Origin: Rhea pennata
Taxonomy: Eukaryota > Chordata > Aves > Rheiformes > Rheidae
DNA: 64,000 bases
Direction of reading: 5' to 3'
Assembly: GCF_028389875.1 (NCBI RefSeq)
Contig: NC_084670.1
Location: 11,131,383 to 11,195,382, forward strand
Shown here: in pieces, positions 24,304 through 37,700 of the stretch
Layout: each line of letters opens with the position of its first letter
How positions within the stretch are numbered: the stretch's first letter is position 1
Program-made: the position numbers and the translations under genes
The notes under the pieces: generated by a model
Database searches by the model: none
What the model saw: only the letters and a program-made list of their open reading frames with translations
Told to the model about the DNA's origin: nothing

Positions 24304-25060
24304 ACCTGCTTTATCCAGGCCCTAAAACAAAAATTGAGGAGACAGTCTGAAACCGATGACTAGCTGAGCTTGTGCTATGTCCCAAGTTAAGTCATAGTCT
24401 TGATTTGTTTATCAGTTGCAAGACTGTATTTAAAGATAAATCTTTTATGTATTCTATCTGTATTTACTAACTACAAGATGTTTTGCCTCCGATTGCTCTA
24501 TGAGCTGCAGTTATAAACTTGTAATACCTGTTACAAGAACGGTTTCTAGTTAGAGAAAGACGGGGCAGACGGGGCGACTGTTTCCTGCTTAGGGATCAGC
24601 TCCATTACAGCTCCGCTACATGGTATAAAGGGCTGCATGACGCTGATAAAGGATGGAGGGCTCAATTCACTACATACAGGAAATCTAATTCCGCCAAATT
24701 GCACCTGAGCTTCCTGGAGAGGGGACGAGAGCGGACGGGAGAGGCGAGCGGAGGAAGCGCGGGGCCCGCGCGCCAGGGCCGGCGGAGGGGCCGGCACGGC
24801 CGCGACGGCCGCGGGGCCGAGGCGGCTCCCCCAGGCCGGCCCGGGGGTGCTTACCCGGCCCGGCCGCCTCCGCTCTGCCTCCGCTCCCGGCGCAGCCCTG
24901 CAGCCTCCTCGCCGCCGCAGCTTCCGGTGCTCCGGGGAGCGGCGCCGGCGCTCGGCGGGGAAAGCCCGGGCGGGAACAGGCGCTGCCGATCTCGTTCCGC
25001 CGTGCCCGGGCTACGTGGAGGCGTGCGTGACACGCGCCGAAGGCGGGCTCGGCGCCGAGA
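24304..25060 (-). other. TMEM69: TMEM69 5' UTR: noncoding exon 1 and intron 1
   Basis: The coding exon extends 5' to an acceptor (TTTTAG) at 24322, leaving an 18-nt UTR before the ATG. A strong minus-strand donor GG|GTAAGC is seen as CTTAC at 24850-24854, so the first noncoding exon would end at 24855 and start inside the CpG island. Its 5' end (about 25.0 kb) is a guess. Exon 1 therefore sits head-to-head with GPBP1L1 exon 1. Confidence 0.6.
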
Positions 25061-25363
25061 TCCCGGGCTCGGGAATGCTTAAAAAATGGGGACGACAGAG
25101 TCAAAAAGCAGATTCTCCGTCAAGGGAGGGGGCCAAGCTCGTATCCGTGCCCTTTGCCACTGCAGTGACTCGGCTGGAGAAAGGCGTTCTCGGCGGGGAG
25201 GCTCTTCATCGGCTCTTGGGCGGAGGCGAGGATAGGCCCTGGGCTTGGCGTGACCCTTCTCCCGGCGAAGGGCGGCGAGCGCCCGCTGCCCCGGTTTAGT
25301 TGTCGGGGTTTTCGCCGCGGGAGAGCGTCGCTCACGCGGAAAAGCGTGGCGCGCTCGGGCCGG

Positions 25364-25383
25364 ACTACAAATCCCAGCCTGCA
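25364..25383 (+). promoter_or_regulatory. ZNF143/THAP11 (SBS) motif
   Basis: ACTACAAATCCCAGCCTGCA closely matches the STAF/ZNF143-Ronin element (ACTACAANTCCCAGNATGC), which is enriched in CpG-island and bidirectional promoters. It sits between the two divergent first exons. Confidence 0.75.
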
Positions 25384-25599
25384 CTGCGGCGCTCCGGCGC
25401 TGGGCGCCGCGGGAGGGGCCGCACGGCCTTCTGGGGCTCGTGGTCTCCGGCGGCGCTCCACAGGCGACGAGGGCGGCGCGCGCTACCGTTCTGGCTGGTG
25501 GGGCGGGGTCCCGGCGCGCGCTCCCGCCGGCTCGAGTGCGCGCCCCTCTCCCTAGCCGGGGGAGGGAGGAGGGAGGGGGTCCGCGTGGTCGCTGCCCGA

Positions 25600-25757
25600 G
25601 CCAGGTGGGTGTGTCCCTTCCGCCTCCTTGGCCCCGCCCCCCGCGCGCGCAGGCCCCGCCCCCTCCGGCCCCCGGCCGGGCAGGGCCGGGCAGCCATTTT
25701 GGGCAGAGCTTTGTTATGGTTCTGGGGCCGCAGGAGGCAGCGAGAGGGGCCTGGCCG
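25600..25757 (+). other. GPBP1L1: GPBP1L1 noncoding first exon (5' boundary approximate)
   Basis: CGGCC sequence ending CTGGCCG|GTGAGTGCG gives a near-perfect donor at 25758. It lies in the CpG island, in the correct orientation and upstream of the GPBP1L1 coding exons. GCAGCCATTTTGGGC around 25691 is a YY1-like element common near such starts. No coding frame from here joins the downstream ATG, consistent with a 5' UTR exon. The transcription start is not defined by the sequence. Confidence 0.6.
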
Positions 25758-26034
25758 GTGAGTGCGGCGCCCACCCCCCTCCTCCCGGCGCCCCGCCGCG
25801 CCTCCCCGCCCGGTCTGCCGCCCCCGCGCCGGGCCCCGGCCCGCCGCCCCCCCCCCCCCGCGGCCTCGCAGCGGCCCGCCGGCGGCCTCCCGCCAGGCCG
25901 GGACCCCGCCGGGGGCGGCGGCGGCGGCGGGGGGCGGTGCGGCCGCCGCGGGGGCTCTCCCCACCCGCGGCCCCGCCGCGCTCCCCGTCAGCCGCGGCGG
26001 GCCCGGGGGAGCCCCGCCGCCGGGGGCGGGCAGC

Positions 26035-26071
26035 GGGGGGGCTCTGTGGGGCTGGGCCGGGGGGGCTGGGG
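26035..26071 (+). other. Potential G-quadruplex in GPBP1L1 intron 1
   Basis: G runs at 26035-26041, 26048-26051, 26054-26056, 26059-26065 and 26068-26071 with loops of 2-6 nt meet the usual quadruplex rule. It is about 280 bp downstream of the exon 1 donor, on the non-template strand. Confidence 0.65.
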
Positions 26072-29000
26072 CGCCTCGTTTATTGTTTCCTGCTTGGCCG
26101 GAAAGTTTCCAGCGCTTGACACGGCCTCGGCGCTTCCTTGGGCCGGGGGGTGTTTTGACGCTCGCCGGGAGTTTTACGCCCTCCTGTCATTAAAAGGCCC
26201 CGCGGCGGGGCGGAGAGAGGCCGGGGCGCCGCGCTGCGCCGGGGTAAAGTCCCCGCGGGGGCCGAGCCGGGCTCGGGGCTTCCTGCTCGGCGGCCCGGCC
26301 CGGCCCGGGGCAGGCGGAGCGCCTGGAGCGGAGGCGACTCTGCCGCCTCCTGTTTAGATTGCGAGCTGGGGGAGCCGTGCCTCGCCTCGGCGCTCTCGGG
26401 CCGTTTCCTCTCCTTGCCGTAGGGTTTACGGCCGGTTTTTCCGGCACCCCCCAGCGGGAGGGCGAGACCGGTGTGTGGCAGTGACACGTGTGCTCTGGGC
26501 AGCCGAGCCCGCGTTTCCCCAGCCCGCTGCGAGCTTCTCTCGGCCGATGTGTGCGGGGCCAGAGCCAGCGTGTGCTGGGAAACTTGTCAGGTGTCGCTTG
26601 TTACCTGCTCCCCTGCTGAATGCGACACAAAATAAGGCTGCCTGGTGTGAGAGTGAAGTAGCTTTCTCGGTGTTTGCCCTCCTGAAAGTTATTTTGATGT
26701 GTGTGGTGCATTTTATGCCTTGTTGGCCTAAGGCCTTGCATGGTTTGACTTTAAACAGCTGTAGTTAGACTTAATCAGAACAGCTGTGTTTGCACCTACC
26801 ATTCCAAAAAAGTATTTAAGACTGAATTGATTTCAGTTTAATAATGAGCCAGTCTGGAACAATTTTAGAGTAGTTAGTAGGTGTTTGCGGAAGTTACAAG
26901 TCTTTAAACAGCTTTAGGTGAGCAGTTGTTAAATCATTGGAGGCAATGATAGAATTTTTTGCTTTAAAGAGTTTGGCTTAAAAATGCTTTTATATTAGTA
27001 TGACCAGGTAAGTCATCCTTCCTTGCCTCACCCCTATGCTCTGAGTGACCCAAGTGTTAATAACATTAATAATATTCTGGAATGTTGGCAGTGACTGAGG
27101 AAAGTATGGAAATAACAAAAGCACGGAGGCACAGAAATGAGAAAACAGCTAAGAGCTTAAAGCCTTTAGAGGCGAGCTCACCGTAGAGCTGACGTTGCCT
27201 CTGTTAAATGTTAGTTGGTTATTAGAAAAGCTTGTGCAAAAGTTACTTCATGAATGAATATGTGAAAGGTTCTGTGTGCTCATCTGTTTGGAGACTGGTA
27301 CTTCCAAGATCTGAATCAGGAGAGAAAGAGGTGTAGAGTAAGAGGAGGAGAAAATAAAATCACCAGTTTTAAGTTTCCTCTCTCGTTCTTTCAGATTTTT
27401 CTAGGGAGTCGTGTCTCAAAAAGAACTCTTTAAAAATTTGTGATTTGAATAGAAAAACTTCAGGTTCTTTTTTAACAGTAGTTTGTATGAAAGCCCAACC
27501 TCTGCTTTTTTGATTCATCCGGTTTTTAGTCTTAATCCTATATGACTTAGAAGTTTCCATTGCAGTTACCATACTAGGACTTAAACTGAAAAAAATGCAT
27601 GGAGCAGATGGCATTTAAAAAGTATTGTTTTTTTTCTGTGGATGTCTTATTATTAAGAGAGATGAGGAGAATGCAGATGTGATAGATAATAAACCACATG
27701 AAAGCACACACTTTCTGGATTATGATGAAAAAGACTGTTTTGAGAACATTGTTGCAGGATATTCTCACCTTGTCTCATAGATACGACTGCTTAGAATATG
27801 CTTTTAGTGCATCTTGAAACTCCTCTTTTACGCTAAGAAATGGAGGCAGATAGAAAAGTAATCTTAACTAACGTTTTCATTACATGTTATAATACCTCAG
27901 GAGCCATGGGATGCTAATTTTCTTAGTATTGGAAAATACTATGGTTGGATCTGCAGATTTCTTCAGGAACATTGAGTGGCAGAACATGGAGTTGTTTTCT
28001 TCACTAAGCGAACAAAAACTTTATTGGCTGAAGAATTATAAATTGCTTTTTTTTTATTTAACTTCATTGTTGCAAGATGTTTGGAGTTAGTTGTGTAATT
28101 GCTGAATTGGTTTAGTCTGTGAGGTGTACTTCAGAGTGTGCTTTACTCATTTGTCTGAATGAACAGATTGGAAAAAGTGTAGTAATGTTAAGCAGAGCTA
28201 AAACATGAGCACACCTCTTCAATAAAATTCTGGCTGTCCTTGCATGGATGCAGCTTTTTTTCCCAGGTTTTGTAAAGTTATGCAAATGTGTGGTTGTTGT
28301 TCCTTTAACTTATATGGGGAAAGTTCATAGTTACTGAATTTTGCAATTGATGAGGCAGTGTACGTCCACCAAGTTTGCTTAGTTTGTTAAATTTTATGCT
28401 AACCTGCTTGGAATTAATTGCTCTCAGTGAGGCAAGAGCAGTTTAGATTTCATTTAGCTTACAACAATGTAAGTAGACGTTCTAGCGTCACTTCTGTAGT
28501 GACCAGGATACTGGCTAAAGCATATATGTCTTTCATTTCAGTAAGAGTAATTGAAGTGCATGTTCTCTTTACTTGTCAGGTTTGATGAAAGGCAGTGAAG
28601 TTGGCAGAAGCATGGCTCTCCTTGCACTACTTCATAAATGCCGGGGTGTTGTTTAGCTTATGTTCTATAAGTTAATGTTCCTGTGAAAACGCACCAGACT
28701 TTAATGAGTTACTCTGTGGTCAAAAGATATATTTTGGGGAGTATATATGAAGATTGATGGTGGCTAAGTTCCCATTGCCCTATATGTATATGTGCAGATA
28801 CTGTGCAGACCTAAAAATTTAAGATTTGAGTTGAGGCATTAGCATGACAATAGAGAGCATATTAATCATATAGATTAGTGGTCAGACTTTATCACTCTAA
28901 ACTGGAATTTCTTGATTAAATCAAATGTTTCCCTTTTTCGGTTTCTGCATTCTCTAGTTGGACTTCAAAAGTCTCTTGCAAAGAGGATAATTAACACTGT

Positions 29001-31300
29001 TTTTTAGACTTTACTGTAATGAAATAGCAAAAAAACTTTGCAGAGTGTTGGTGTATGCAGTTTCACAAAATAACTAAACTGAAATAGTTCCCATCATATT
29101 CCCAGTGTCTGGTTTAACAAAAATCTTTTGAACCAGTGAGTCCAAATGTAACCAATGTTTTCTGTAGTAAGTGATGATCAAGAAAAAAAATCTGGGGAAC
29201 ATGACTTTGCCTCTGGAATTGAGGGTTCACCAGAAGCTACTGAAGTCCTAGGATTTTAGGTCATTCTAGCAGAAATGTCAACTTTTTTTTCCTGTCATCT
29301 TGTGGTCTCTTCCAGTTTGGTGTGTTCTCAGTGCTATGCTACAGCTTGGAAAGGCTATTAAGGTTATGATGTGGTGGTTGTGACTCTTAATAGGCAAAGC
29401 TGTGTGTTTGTATTGTTGTCCAGATGCACATCCTTGGTTTCAAAAATCCTCTTTTTCCAGAAGAGGAGAAAATAAATATTTTAAAGGAATTTTCCTCAGA
29501 GTAGCCTTACTTTCAGGATCTATTCTAGGTCGAAGTAGCTAGTAAGTGTCAGGGAAGGGTAACAGCATGAGCAAGAATTACTGCCAGTGGCTGCAAGGTT
29601 TTAATGTGGCAGAGGCTACTTTCCTGGATATTTGTGTGACCCTTATAGCATAGTTGCAACATACAGAGTGTGTGGCAGTGACCATCACTCTTTGGACCCT
29701 TGTCATCCTCAATTTGTTCTGAACAGTTATCTTGTAAATAAAGGGCCTGGTCTGCCATAGAGCATATAGGCACAAACATTATCAGTATAAAGGAAGTTAC
29801 TGATGAATTTTTATGGTAAGGATTGCAACAGGTCTCCAGCCTTTCAGCAGAGAGGAATGTTTTGCCATAGTCACCTATCGTCGAGGGGTTAATCAGTATT
29901 AGCCAGAGGTGGTTTGAAAAGACCTTTGATTTTAATCTTAAAAAACTTGGTGGTGGAACTCTTCCCTCCCCCTCTCCATAAATATTGAATGTGTTATGTT
30001 CTGGACTGTTAGTTCTAGAAAACTATCTTTTTTTCTACTTCAAACTCAAGTTAAACTAAAGAAACAGGTTAAAGATGTCTTAAATATCTTCAGATTGGAT
30101 GAGCCTGATGGAATGTACCTTAGCATGGGAACAAGTATAGTTCCAGAATACTGAAAAGTCTTTTTAGAAAAAGACAGAATTTGAATCCCCTCAGCTTGTC
30201 CTTTTATGACAAGGATAAGTGAGGGGTGTTCACATCAGAATCACTAGATCATATGTTTGATATTTTCACTTTTCTACATTGAAACGAACAATATTTGTAC
30301 TAAACACAGATGACAGGATCTAGATAAACTAAAGAAATCAATACAGTGCATTTTAGTGTAGGTGGATTCAAATTATGATGTTAAGGAATACTATGTTACA
30401 CAGAAGTAACAGCTGGCTAAGCAGCAATTCTGTGGGAGAGTGTCTAGGGGTTGTAGTGGTTCTTCAGTTGTCATGAGTCAGCAGCGTTGCTGTCATGAAA
30501 AAAGTCTTGTCATATTGGAATACATAAAAGAGAGCATCATAAATAAGCTAACGAAGTAATCTTTCCATTCTACTCAGGATTGATAGGTCTTCAGCTAAAA
30601 GTATTTTGCTGAGTGTATGAAACTATCACACTTAAAGATATAGTTGAACTGCTAAGAATAATCGGGTCTCTAAAAGACCCTTGAGTGAAGATTGAAATAG
30701 ATAACCTTATCTGTGGGGTTTTTTTTTCAGCTTATAGTTCATCAGGCATCAGCAGGTGATCTATAAAACAGCTTTAAAAAGTTATCTGTAAATATAACTG
30801 GGAGCCAGCTCTGACATACTGTCACTGTCTGCAAACTGTCATGCTTGGTAGGTGGGTCACATTAATTTTTATCATCATCAGTACTTTGGATTTAAAATCC
30901 TGTTGCTTTGGCAATAAAATTATTTTTTTTTGTCCTGAACAAACTTGACTGTGTCTTGTCCCAGAATATGTTAGTGCATCCTTCTTTCTGCTGCCCAGCA
31001 GTGCTGGGATACAGGATGGCCTGTGGGATTTTCCCACTTCCCCACCTTAAAAACTGTCAGGATTGTCTTTCAGTAAGGAAACAGTGAAATACTGGGCTGG
31101 AGAAAAGATGCCTTGAATTGTAACTGCAAAGAGAGATTAATCAATTTTCCAATATTCATTGTGACTAGTACAAGTAGTCATAGCCTGCAATTGCAGCAAC
31201 AGGGTTAGGCATTAGGTGCAGGGACAGACTTTCAAGGTATAAAGATAATAAAAACAGATTGCAGGGATATACTGGAGAACACTGATATGCTGATCTTTTC

Positions 31301-31323
31301 TTTTTTTTTTTTTTTTTTTTTTT
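31301..31323. repeat. T23 homopolymer
   Basis: Uninterrupted T run in GPBP1L1 intron 1, preceded by CTTTTC. It could be the poly(A) tail of an antisense retrocopy, but no recognisable body adjoins it. Confidence 0.9.
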
Positions 31324-33549
31324 GATTTATAGCTTCCAAAAAATATTCCAGTGGCAGTATGAATACTTGTATAATTAATTCCAGTCAACTGATAACAAAC
31401 TTGTTTTTTCTGATACTTTCTGGGACATTTTAGGAATAGTTTGTGGACCCGCAGAGCTCTGCAGGCTGAAGTCACTTCACAGATTGTGTTGGTTTTTCTG
31501 TTTTTTTTTTTTTGTTTGTTTTTTTGAGGATTGCTTTATTTTCAAAGACATCTAATGAGAGAGGATAGAACTAAAGTCTTTCGAGCCTCAGGAGATGGAG
31601 ATGAACTAGATTTCCCCATCCACCCATAGATGTTTTTCTACTTAGTTTACTGCAGGACACTAGGATAGAAGAGTGGTATTGTTTAACTCCTGGCCTGCAC
31701 AGTACGCCTGCAGAATAACAACATAATGCGTCTTTGGAAGATAAAAGATGAAGTTTGAACCAGCCAGATAACACCTGGCCCAGAATTGCATGTTTTATTT
31801 TGCTCAGCATCTAAAAGTTGCACTGGCTAGGTCAGAAAGAAAGCGCCAGCAAAACACTGAGCATCTAAAGAGGATATATGTCAGCTGCAGCAACTGGTCT
31901 TATTGGGATGGGGTAATGGTGCTGAGTGAAAGAATTACTATAATATTGTTTAGGAGAATGGTGTCTTATTTCTGAATGTCCTTCTGTTGATTATGTTGAA
32001 TATGTTGATTCCCAGTTCTTTCTCCTCTTTGCAAGAGACATGCATTCTAATCTTTTCTTATCCTTCTTCTGGAACACAGATCTCTAGTTCCCAGTACTTA
32101 ATTTAAAACCTATCTTGCATCAACTGAAAGATTTGGCATTTGGTAAATAGTCTGGTCACATCTGATGCCCTTTTCCAAGGGAAAGCGTTTTTCTCATCTC
32201 CATACTGAAAACACTTAAATGTACGTGCTATAGTAGTGATAGCAATACTGGCAAAATACTGTGTTCTCTATCCAGTCGCTAGTTGGTGTTTCCTTGGGGA
32301 AGCACCTATCCATGGGGGAGAGGGGGAGAGAGGGAGGGGTTTTTTGTTTGTTTGTTTGTTTTTTTTTGAGGCCCTGGAGAACTTCTTTCTTTACTTCTGC
32401 TTAGGATCTATTTGCATCTCTGCAAGACAGGTAGGCAGGAGGTATGTATTATGCAGCAGGGATAAGCCAGTAATTACATATTTGCAATTCTTTCTTTATG
32501 CTGAGGAATATTATCTTGGTGTATGCTATTAAGAGAGAGAGAAGACTTTATTCATAAAGGCTTTGGGCAAGCAATATAGATATGCTGTTCACTGCTGTTT
32601 CTCCTCCTCTGTTGTCATGAGGTTTTGGGGAGAGCAGTGTTGCCTTTAAAGGCAGTTCCAGGAAGGCTGTCATGCCTTGTAATGTTCATGGCAAAAGGTC
32701 TATAAATCAAAGCTCACTGCAAAATAGATGTTCGATTTCATTCTCTTCAGGGGCATAAAAGGCCTTTGGACTTGATTAAAACTGCCAGAACACCTTCTCT
32801 GGGTTTTAAAGTACCTCATTTCATAAAATGCTAAAAGTGGTTAAAAGTTCAGAGTATTGTTCATATTTAAAACCTGATACTGTTTAAACTATGTTTTCTT
32901 ATTTTCCATCAGTAGTGTCAATTGATACACTTGTTTAACACAGGTATATGTAATCCCTGGGGCCTCATTCCCTGCAGTAGAGGGGAACAAGGAGCAAGAT
33001 CTATTATTTCAGATAAATACGACAATTCTCCGATATAAACAGTGCTACAGACTGTTAAAGATGTGTAAGACGTGCAATATTAAATGGCACAGGAAAGAGG
33101 TGTAAAGCATGATGGTATTGCCAGTGGCTGTAGGGTATAAAATACCTTGGAATAATTGTTGGAAAACATAATATCTGGGAACTCTGTGCTGTCTCCATTC
33201 TTTGCTTATTAGAAGTTAAGGGTCTTCTGAGTTTTAAGTATTCAGGATGGTGCCATCTTAGTACTTGGACTAAACTCTTCAAAGCCCCAGGAAAGCTTCG
33301 GTTGCGATGTATCACACTTATTGGCTGAGATTCTGACCACTGTCTTGATAGACGGGCTTCCAGAACTTTCCTTTCTAAAATATGCAAATACAAAATACAA
33401 CTTGCTTTTGAAGATAAGCTGGGCTAGCTTTGAGGTTGTCTGCTCAGTGCAGCCGGTGCTACTGACGCAGTAGTTGCGTAGTGATAGCGTTGGTTGTGAA
33501 AACTTGGATCAGCTAAGACTAGAAGAGGCAGACATTAACAGCATTAATT

Positions 33550-33583
33550 AAAAAAAAAAAAAAAAGGGGGGGGGGGGAGGGGG
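33550..33583. repeat. A16-G12 homopolymer junction
   Basis: Sixteen A are followed at once by twelve G, one A and five more G. Such junctions are hard to sequence and their length may not be reliable. Confidence 0.9.
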
Positions 33584-36500
33584 AACTTTTTGTTGGCAGC
33601 GTTTTCTTATTTATTTTCGTTAGTATTGTTCCTTCCTTGCAATCCTAGAAGTCACACCTCTCTAGTTATGTTAGTGTTGTATGTCCTTGTGTCTCTGATT
33701 ATTGTTACGAAGGAAAGAAACCACCTTCTTTCCCTTGACCTTGCTGCATTCAACATGTTTGCATACATGCACAAGACCTGGCTATTAAAAGCCTTGCACG
33801 GGTATGTGACTGGACAGATGCATGTGTTCCAGAAATTTTGAAGGCAGTAGGATTCAGTGTGACCTTAGAGAAATGGCAGGAAAGTAGGTAAATGGGCAGA
33901 TCTGCTTGTAAACCAGTACCATATGAGATACCAGTGGGAGGATTGTCAAAGTCGGAGAAGACTTTTAGGGTATGGATGTGTCCATATGGACCTTTCTTGA
34001 CAAATTGCAATGAATTGGGACTATCTGGTTTGCAGAATTGGTCAGATACGGAATATGGCACATACACACAAAACTCCCCTGTTTTTTACTCTGGAAAAAA
34101 GTGTGTATAGGCAAGCTTCTGTCAGGTTTTAGTCTTGGAATATATAGATCAGTGTTGTTTCTAAACTCAAAACATTTCTGATGATTCTGCAAAATAGATT
34201 AATTGCCTTTAAACTTGAAAAACAAGGTTTTAATCTCTCAGTAACTGCTGTTTGTTCATAAGAGCTTTCAATAGCCATATGTGGGAAGATTCCATTTTGG
34301 TATATGATTAGCACTTTAATTCATCACTTATTATTTTGATGTCCCATAGTTCTACAAAATATGGCATGGGTGATGCTTTACATTTTTAGACTTCTTTTCA
34401 GCTGCCAGATAGTGTGAAAAATCTTGCTCAGATTGTGTTTCTATTTAATAGACTTGTCCTTTATATATTCAAGTAACATTTTGGTGTGCCTAGTTGAGTG
34501 ATATTATAGAAAAAGATAAGTAACACTGGCAGGTGTGTATTGTAGTTATTTTGGCACATAATAGCTTGAGCTTGTGAGTACTACTAGTTGTTTGTCATTC
34601 TGGAACATCTGCATTTGTCCTCTCAAAAGGTAGTATTTCAGTAGCGGAGACATTGAAGGTGTGGCTAGGCAACTGTATTAATGGAAACTGAAAGCAAAAT
34701 GAAAGCAAGTTTGTTTTGTGGATACTTGAGGTGAATGAACATGCCATTATCTGCAAATAAGTAATTTAAACTTGAAGATTTAGCTCAGCAGTTGTTATGA
34801 CAACTATTGAACAAGTGGTGCTACAGTCTCATCTTATAGTCAGGTCTAATAACACCTACAGGGTTGAAGCTGGATTCATAATTACATTATTTTAAAGGGG
34901 CTATGAATGTGTATGCCCAAATATTATTATCTTACTCAATCGAATATTTCTAATAATAGTCATACAAAGGCATGTTCTGTTTTTTGCAGAACAGGAGAAT
35001 GAAATTTGACATGTAGCCTTTCAGTATCCTTAGAGAAATCAGTAGCACATTTGACTTCACCAAGGTTGGACTCCAGACTATAATTCATTACTTCTGTGAA
35101 TGTGTTGGATAAATAAAAAATTGTTAGAAAGAGATCATATTCTGGTAAAACACATGGTGTTAATTCTTTATGCTAAACTAACTTAAACCTGCTAAAATGA
35201 CACTCTGTTCTGAAGAGCAGCTACATAGAAAGATCTGTTGTGTATGTTTAGGCATATCTATTTGTTTAAGTAACTTTAAAAGAGCTGCACAGAAAGAAAA
35301 CTAATGAGGAAGTAAATTCTGTTCTGCTGTATGCATCCATTAAATGGTTTGCTAATTTTTTTAAATGCTTTTGCAACCAGCTAACATCTGAGCTTTAAGG
35401 ATTATTACTGAAATTGCAGTTGAGTTTATAAGGATTGTCATTTAGGGAAAAAAAAAACTTTACTTTTTAATTAAACATTCTATTTAGAGAAAAATACAGA
35501 AATGAGGTGAAATAAAATTGTGTCAGGGATAGACAGGTGTTGTCTCTGTGACCTTTTGTAGCTGCTATTAACTGGATTGATAGATGGAAACTAGTGTAAA
35601 AGTAAACTTTTACTTTATACCATTTGAAGTTCCAAGACTCTGATTTGTTAATGCAGGAGAGGAGAAAGGGAATTAAGGGATGTAATTAGCAGGATTCTAC
35701 GTAGATAGTAGGACTGATGGGACCTGAGGAGGTTTGCAAGGAACTTTGAGGCAGTAGAAGCATGCAGTAAACACGTCTCCTTCAGAAACTTGCACTGAAA
35801 TATGTAAAATGAACAAAGATGAGCACTGATTCTGAGTATTCCCATTAAGTAATTCTGTACCTAGCAGGCAATTTTCTGTCTATTAAGGAAATTGGGGCAG
35901 ATCTTGCTTTCCATTGGGCTTTTGCGGTTCCATGGCCTGGGGAGGAGATGGAATAGGAACCAACAGTAACAGTGTACTGGTGACCTGACTGATTTATGCA
36001 TTTTCTTCTTTTGAAAGATCATGATCCATTTCCAGTGAGTAATTTCGTGTCTCAGTAGCTCATATGCCTTGATAATCTTTAGCTTGTCTCTGTAGCCTTA
36101 CTTTCTGTGTAGTGTAGGTCTTGGCATTTTGAGTGTACCTCTGGTTCTAGTATCAGCTGTATATATATAGGAAACTCAGCTTGAGACTTGAGGCTTTAGA
36201 AGCACTCTATGATGCAGAAATGAACTCTAGTCAAGCCTATATTAGTAGAAAAAATGGTTAATAAAAAATAAAACAACTGTACAACCATATTCAACTAACA
36301 TGAGAACACTTTGAACAGGCACTTGAGCTACACATGTTTCTTTATCTTAGTCTGTGCCTCTTAATTTAAAATGTTTGTATGTTCCTTTCATTTTCATATT
36401 TTTTATTTATTTAGATGTGCACAGTAAAATTTGGTAATATAAAAAGCATTTGATGATTTTCAGTGGTTTATCTGACTTGGTGATAGATAGTGTCTTTTAC

Positions 36501-37309
36501 TTGCACATTAAATGTCATGATGAAGGATATTTAAACATGAAGCTTAAACACTTATCATGGGAGAGGAAGTATACTTCTATAACAAACTTATGAAAAGGGA
36601 GATAACAGTAAAAATATTTTGATGCAACTTGCAAAAACTGATTATTTAAGTGATTGAAGAACTTAACTAGTCTGACCCAAATGTTAATACAGAGCTTTTT
36701 CTTTTATTAAACACAGAACTTGTTAAAAGCTTTTGCGTTTTGGTCAGTGAAAGACTTTTCTAAGGTGAACAAAGGACAGTCTTTTCTTCTTCACCAAAGC
36801 TCATTAATGCAGATTTAACTATTTTGAAGGGAGGCATGCCTTTACAGAGTGCCTCATGTGATATTTTCTGCTCGTTTTCTGATTTGTATTTCCAGAAGTA
36901 ATTCAAATTTGAATCCCTTTAAAGGGGGGAAAGGGTGGTGGAAGAGAGAAAGAGAGAGAATTAAATTTGCATTGACAAGCACCTTAGTTCTCCTTTTTCC
37001 TGGAATTGGGAGTGTCTGGGGCTGATCTTTGTCCTTGCTGTTTTACATAGTGAAGCAGTTAGAGAGTCCAGTTTGGCTGAACTGTGAATGTTTTGTGGGG
37101 AGATTTGGGAACTTTGCCTTCAGGATATGTCTGAGTGTGCCCCACACATGTGCATGATCAAAGAAAAGTAGATCACATGTGTACTTTGAGGAATTGCTTT
37201 CTTTATTCATTATTGAGTAGTTGGCAAAGGTCGTTTCAGTTCTGTGTAGTAATCGAAAGAGAAACAGAATGTTAGATAATTGGAAGAGACTAAAAAATCC
37301 CAGCATTTT

Positions 37310-37700
37310 CCCACTCTAAATCTGTCGTGCTCCCAGATCTTGAACATTTTATGCAGTTTTGGTTACCTTATATCTAAAAGATACAGTAAAGGCTAGTAAT
37401 GATCATTAGAAGTGTTCAGAAAGCTTCTGTAACTGGTCAGACTAAATAGTCCAAGTTAGCTTGGACAAAAGACAACTAGATGGGTATGCGTATCATGTAT
37501 AAAATCATAAGTAACATGAAAAAATCAGTAGTGTGGTCAGTCACTTTGGTAACACAAGAAAACATCTAAATGAACTGAGGCTGACAGTTTTATAACCAAA
37601 AATTAGCTTTTACACAAAGCACAAGTAAACTCTGAAACCACCTAATTTCATTTGGGAGCCAAAAGTATACAAATGTGTTCAAAAAACAAATGAACAGATT
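37310..37700 (+). mobile_element. CR1-type LINE fragment, sense
   Basis: Degenerate similarity, from memory, to the 3' coding end and UTR of CR1 elements. Landmarks in order are TTTTGGTTACCTTATATCTA near 37360, CTTGGACAAAAGACAACTAG near 37460, GTATAAAATCATAAGTAACA near 37497, GGTAACACAAGAAAACATCT near 37548 and CAAAGCACAAGTAAACTCTG near 37615. It is heavily mutated and has no usable frame. The ends are approximate. Confidence 0.6.

Larger units (their letters stand above)
24700..26480. promoter_or_regulatory. CpG island, bidirectional promoter of TMEM69 and GPBP1L1
   Basis: This 1.8-kb block is extremely GC- and CpG-rich between AT-rich flanks. The TMEM69 first exon points left from about 25.0 kb and the GPBP1L1 first exon points right from about 25.6-25.7 kb. 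The start sites would be about 600 bp apart, typical of a shared divergent promoter. The many long overlapping reading frames on both strands come from the scarcity of stop codons in GC-rich DNA, not from genes. Confidence 0.8.

Noticed and set aside
24546-26487. Many long overlapping ORFs on both strands (up to about 305 codons)
   Set aside because: They coincide with the CpG island, overlap each other in all frames and are rich in Pro, Ala, Arg and Gly, as expected where stop codons are rare. None has a recognisable domain.
33750-34110. Overlapping 72- and 105-codon frames on opposite strands, considered as a retroviral remnant
   Set aside because: No diagnostic retroviral motif, LTR or primer-binding site could be identified, and the overlap on both strands suggests chance.
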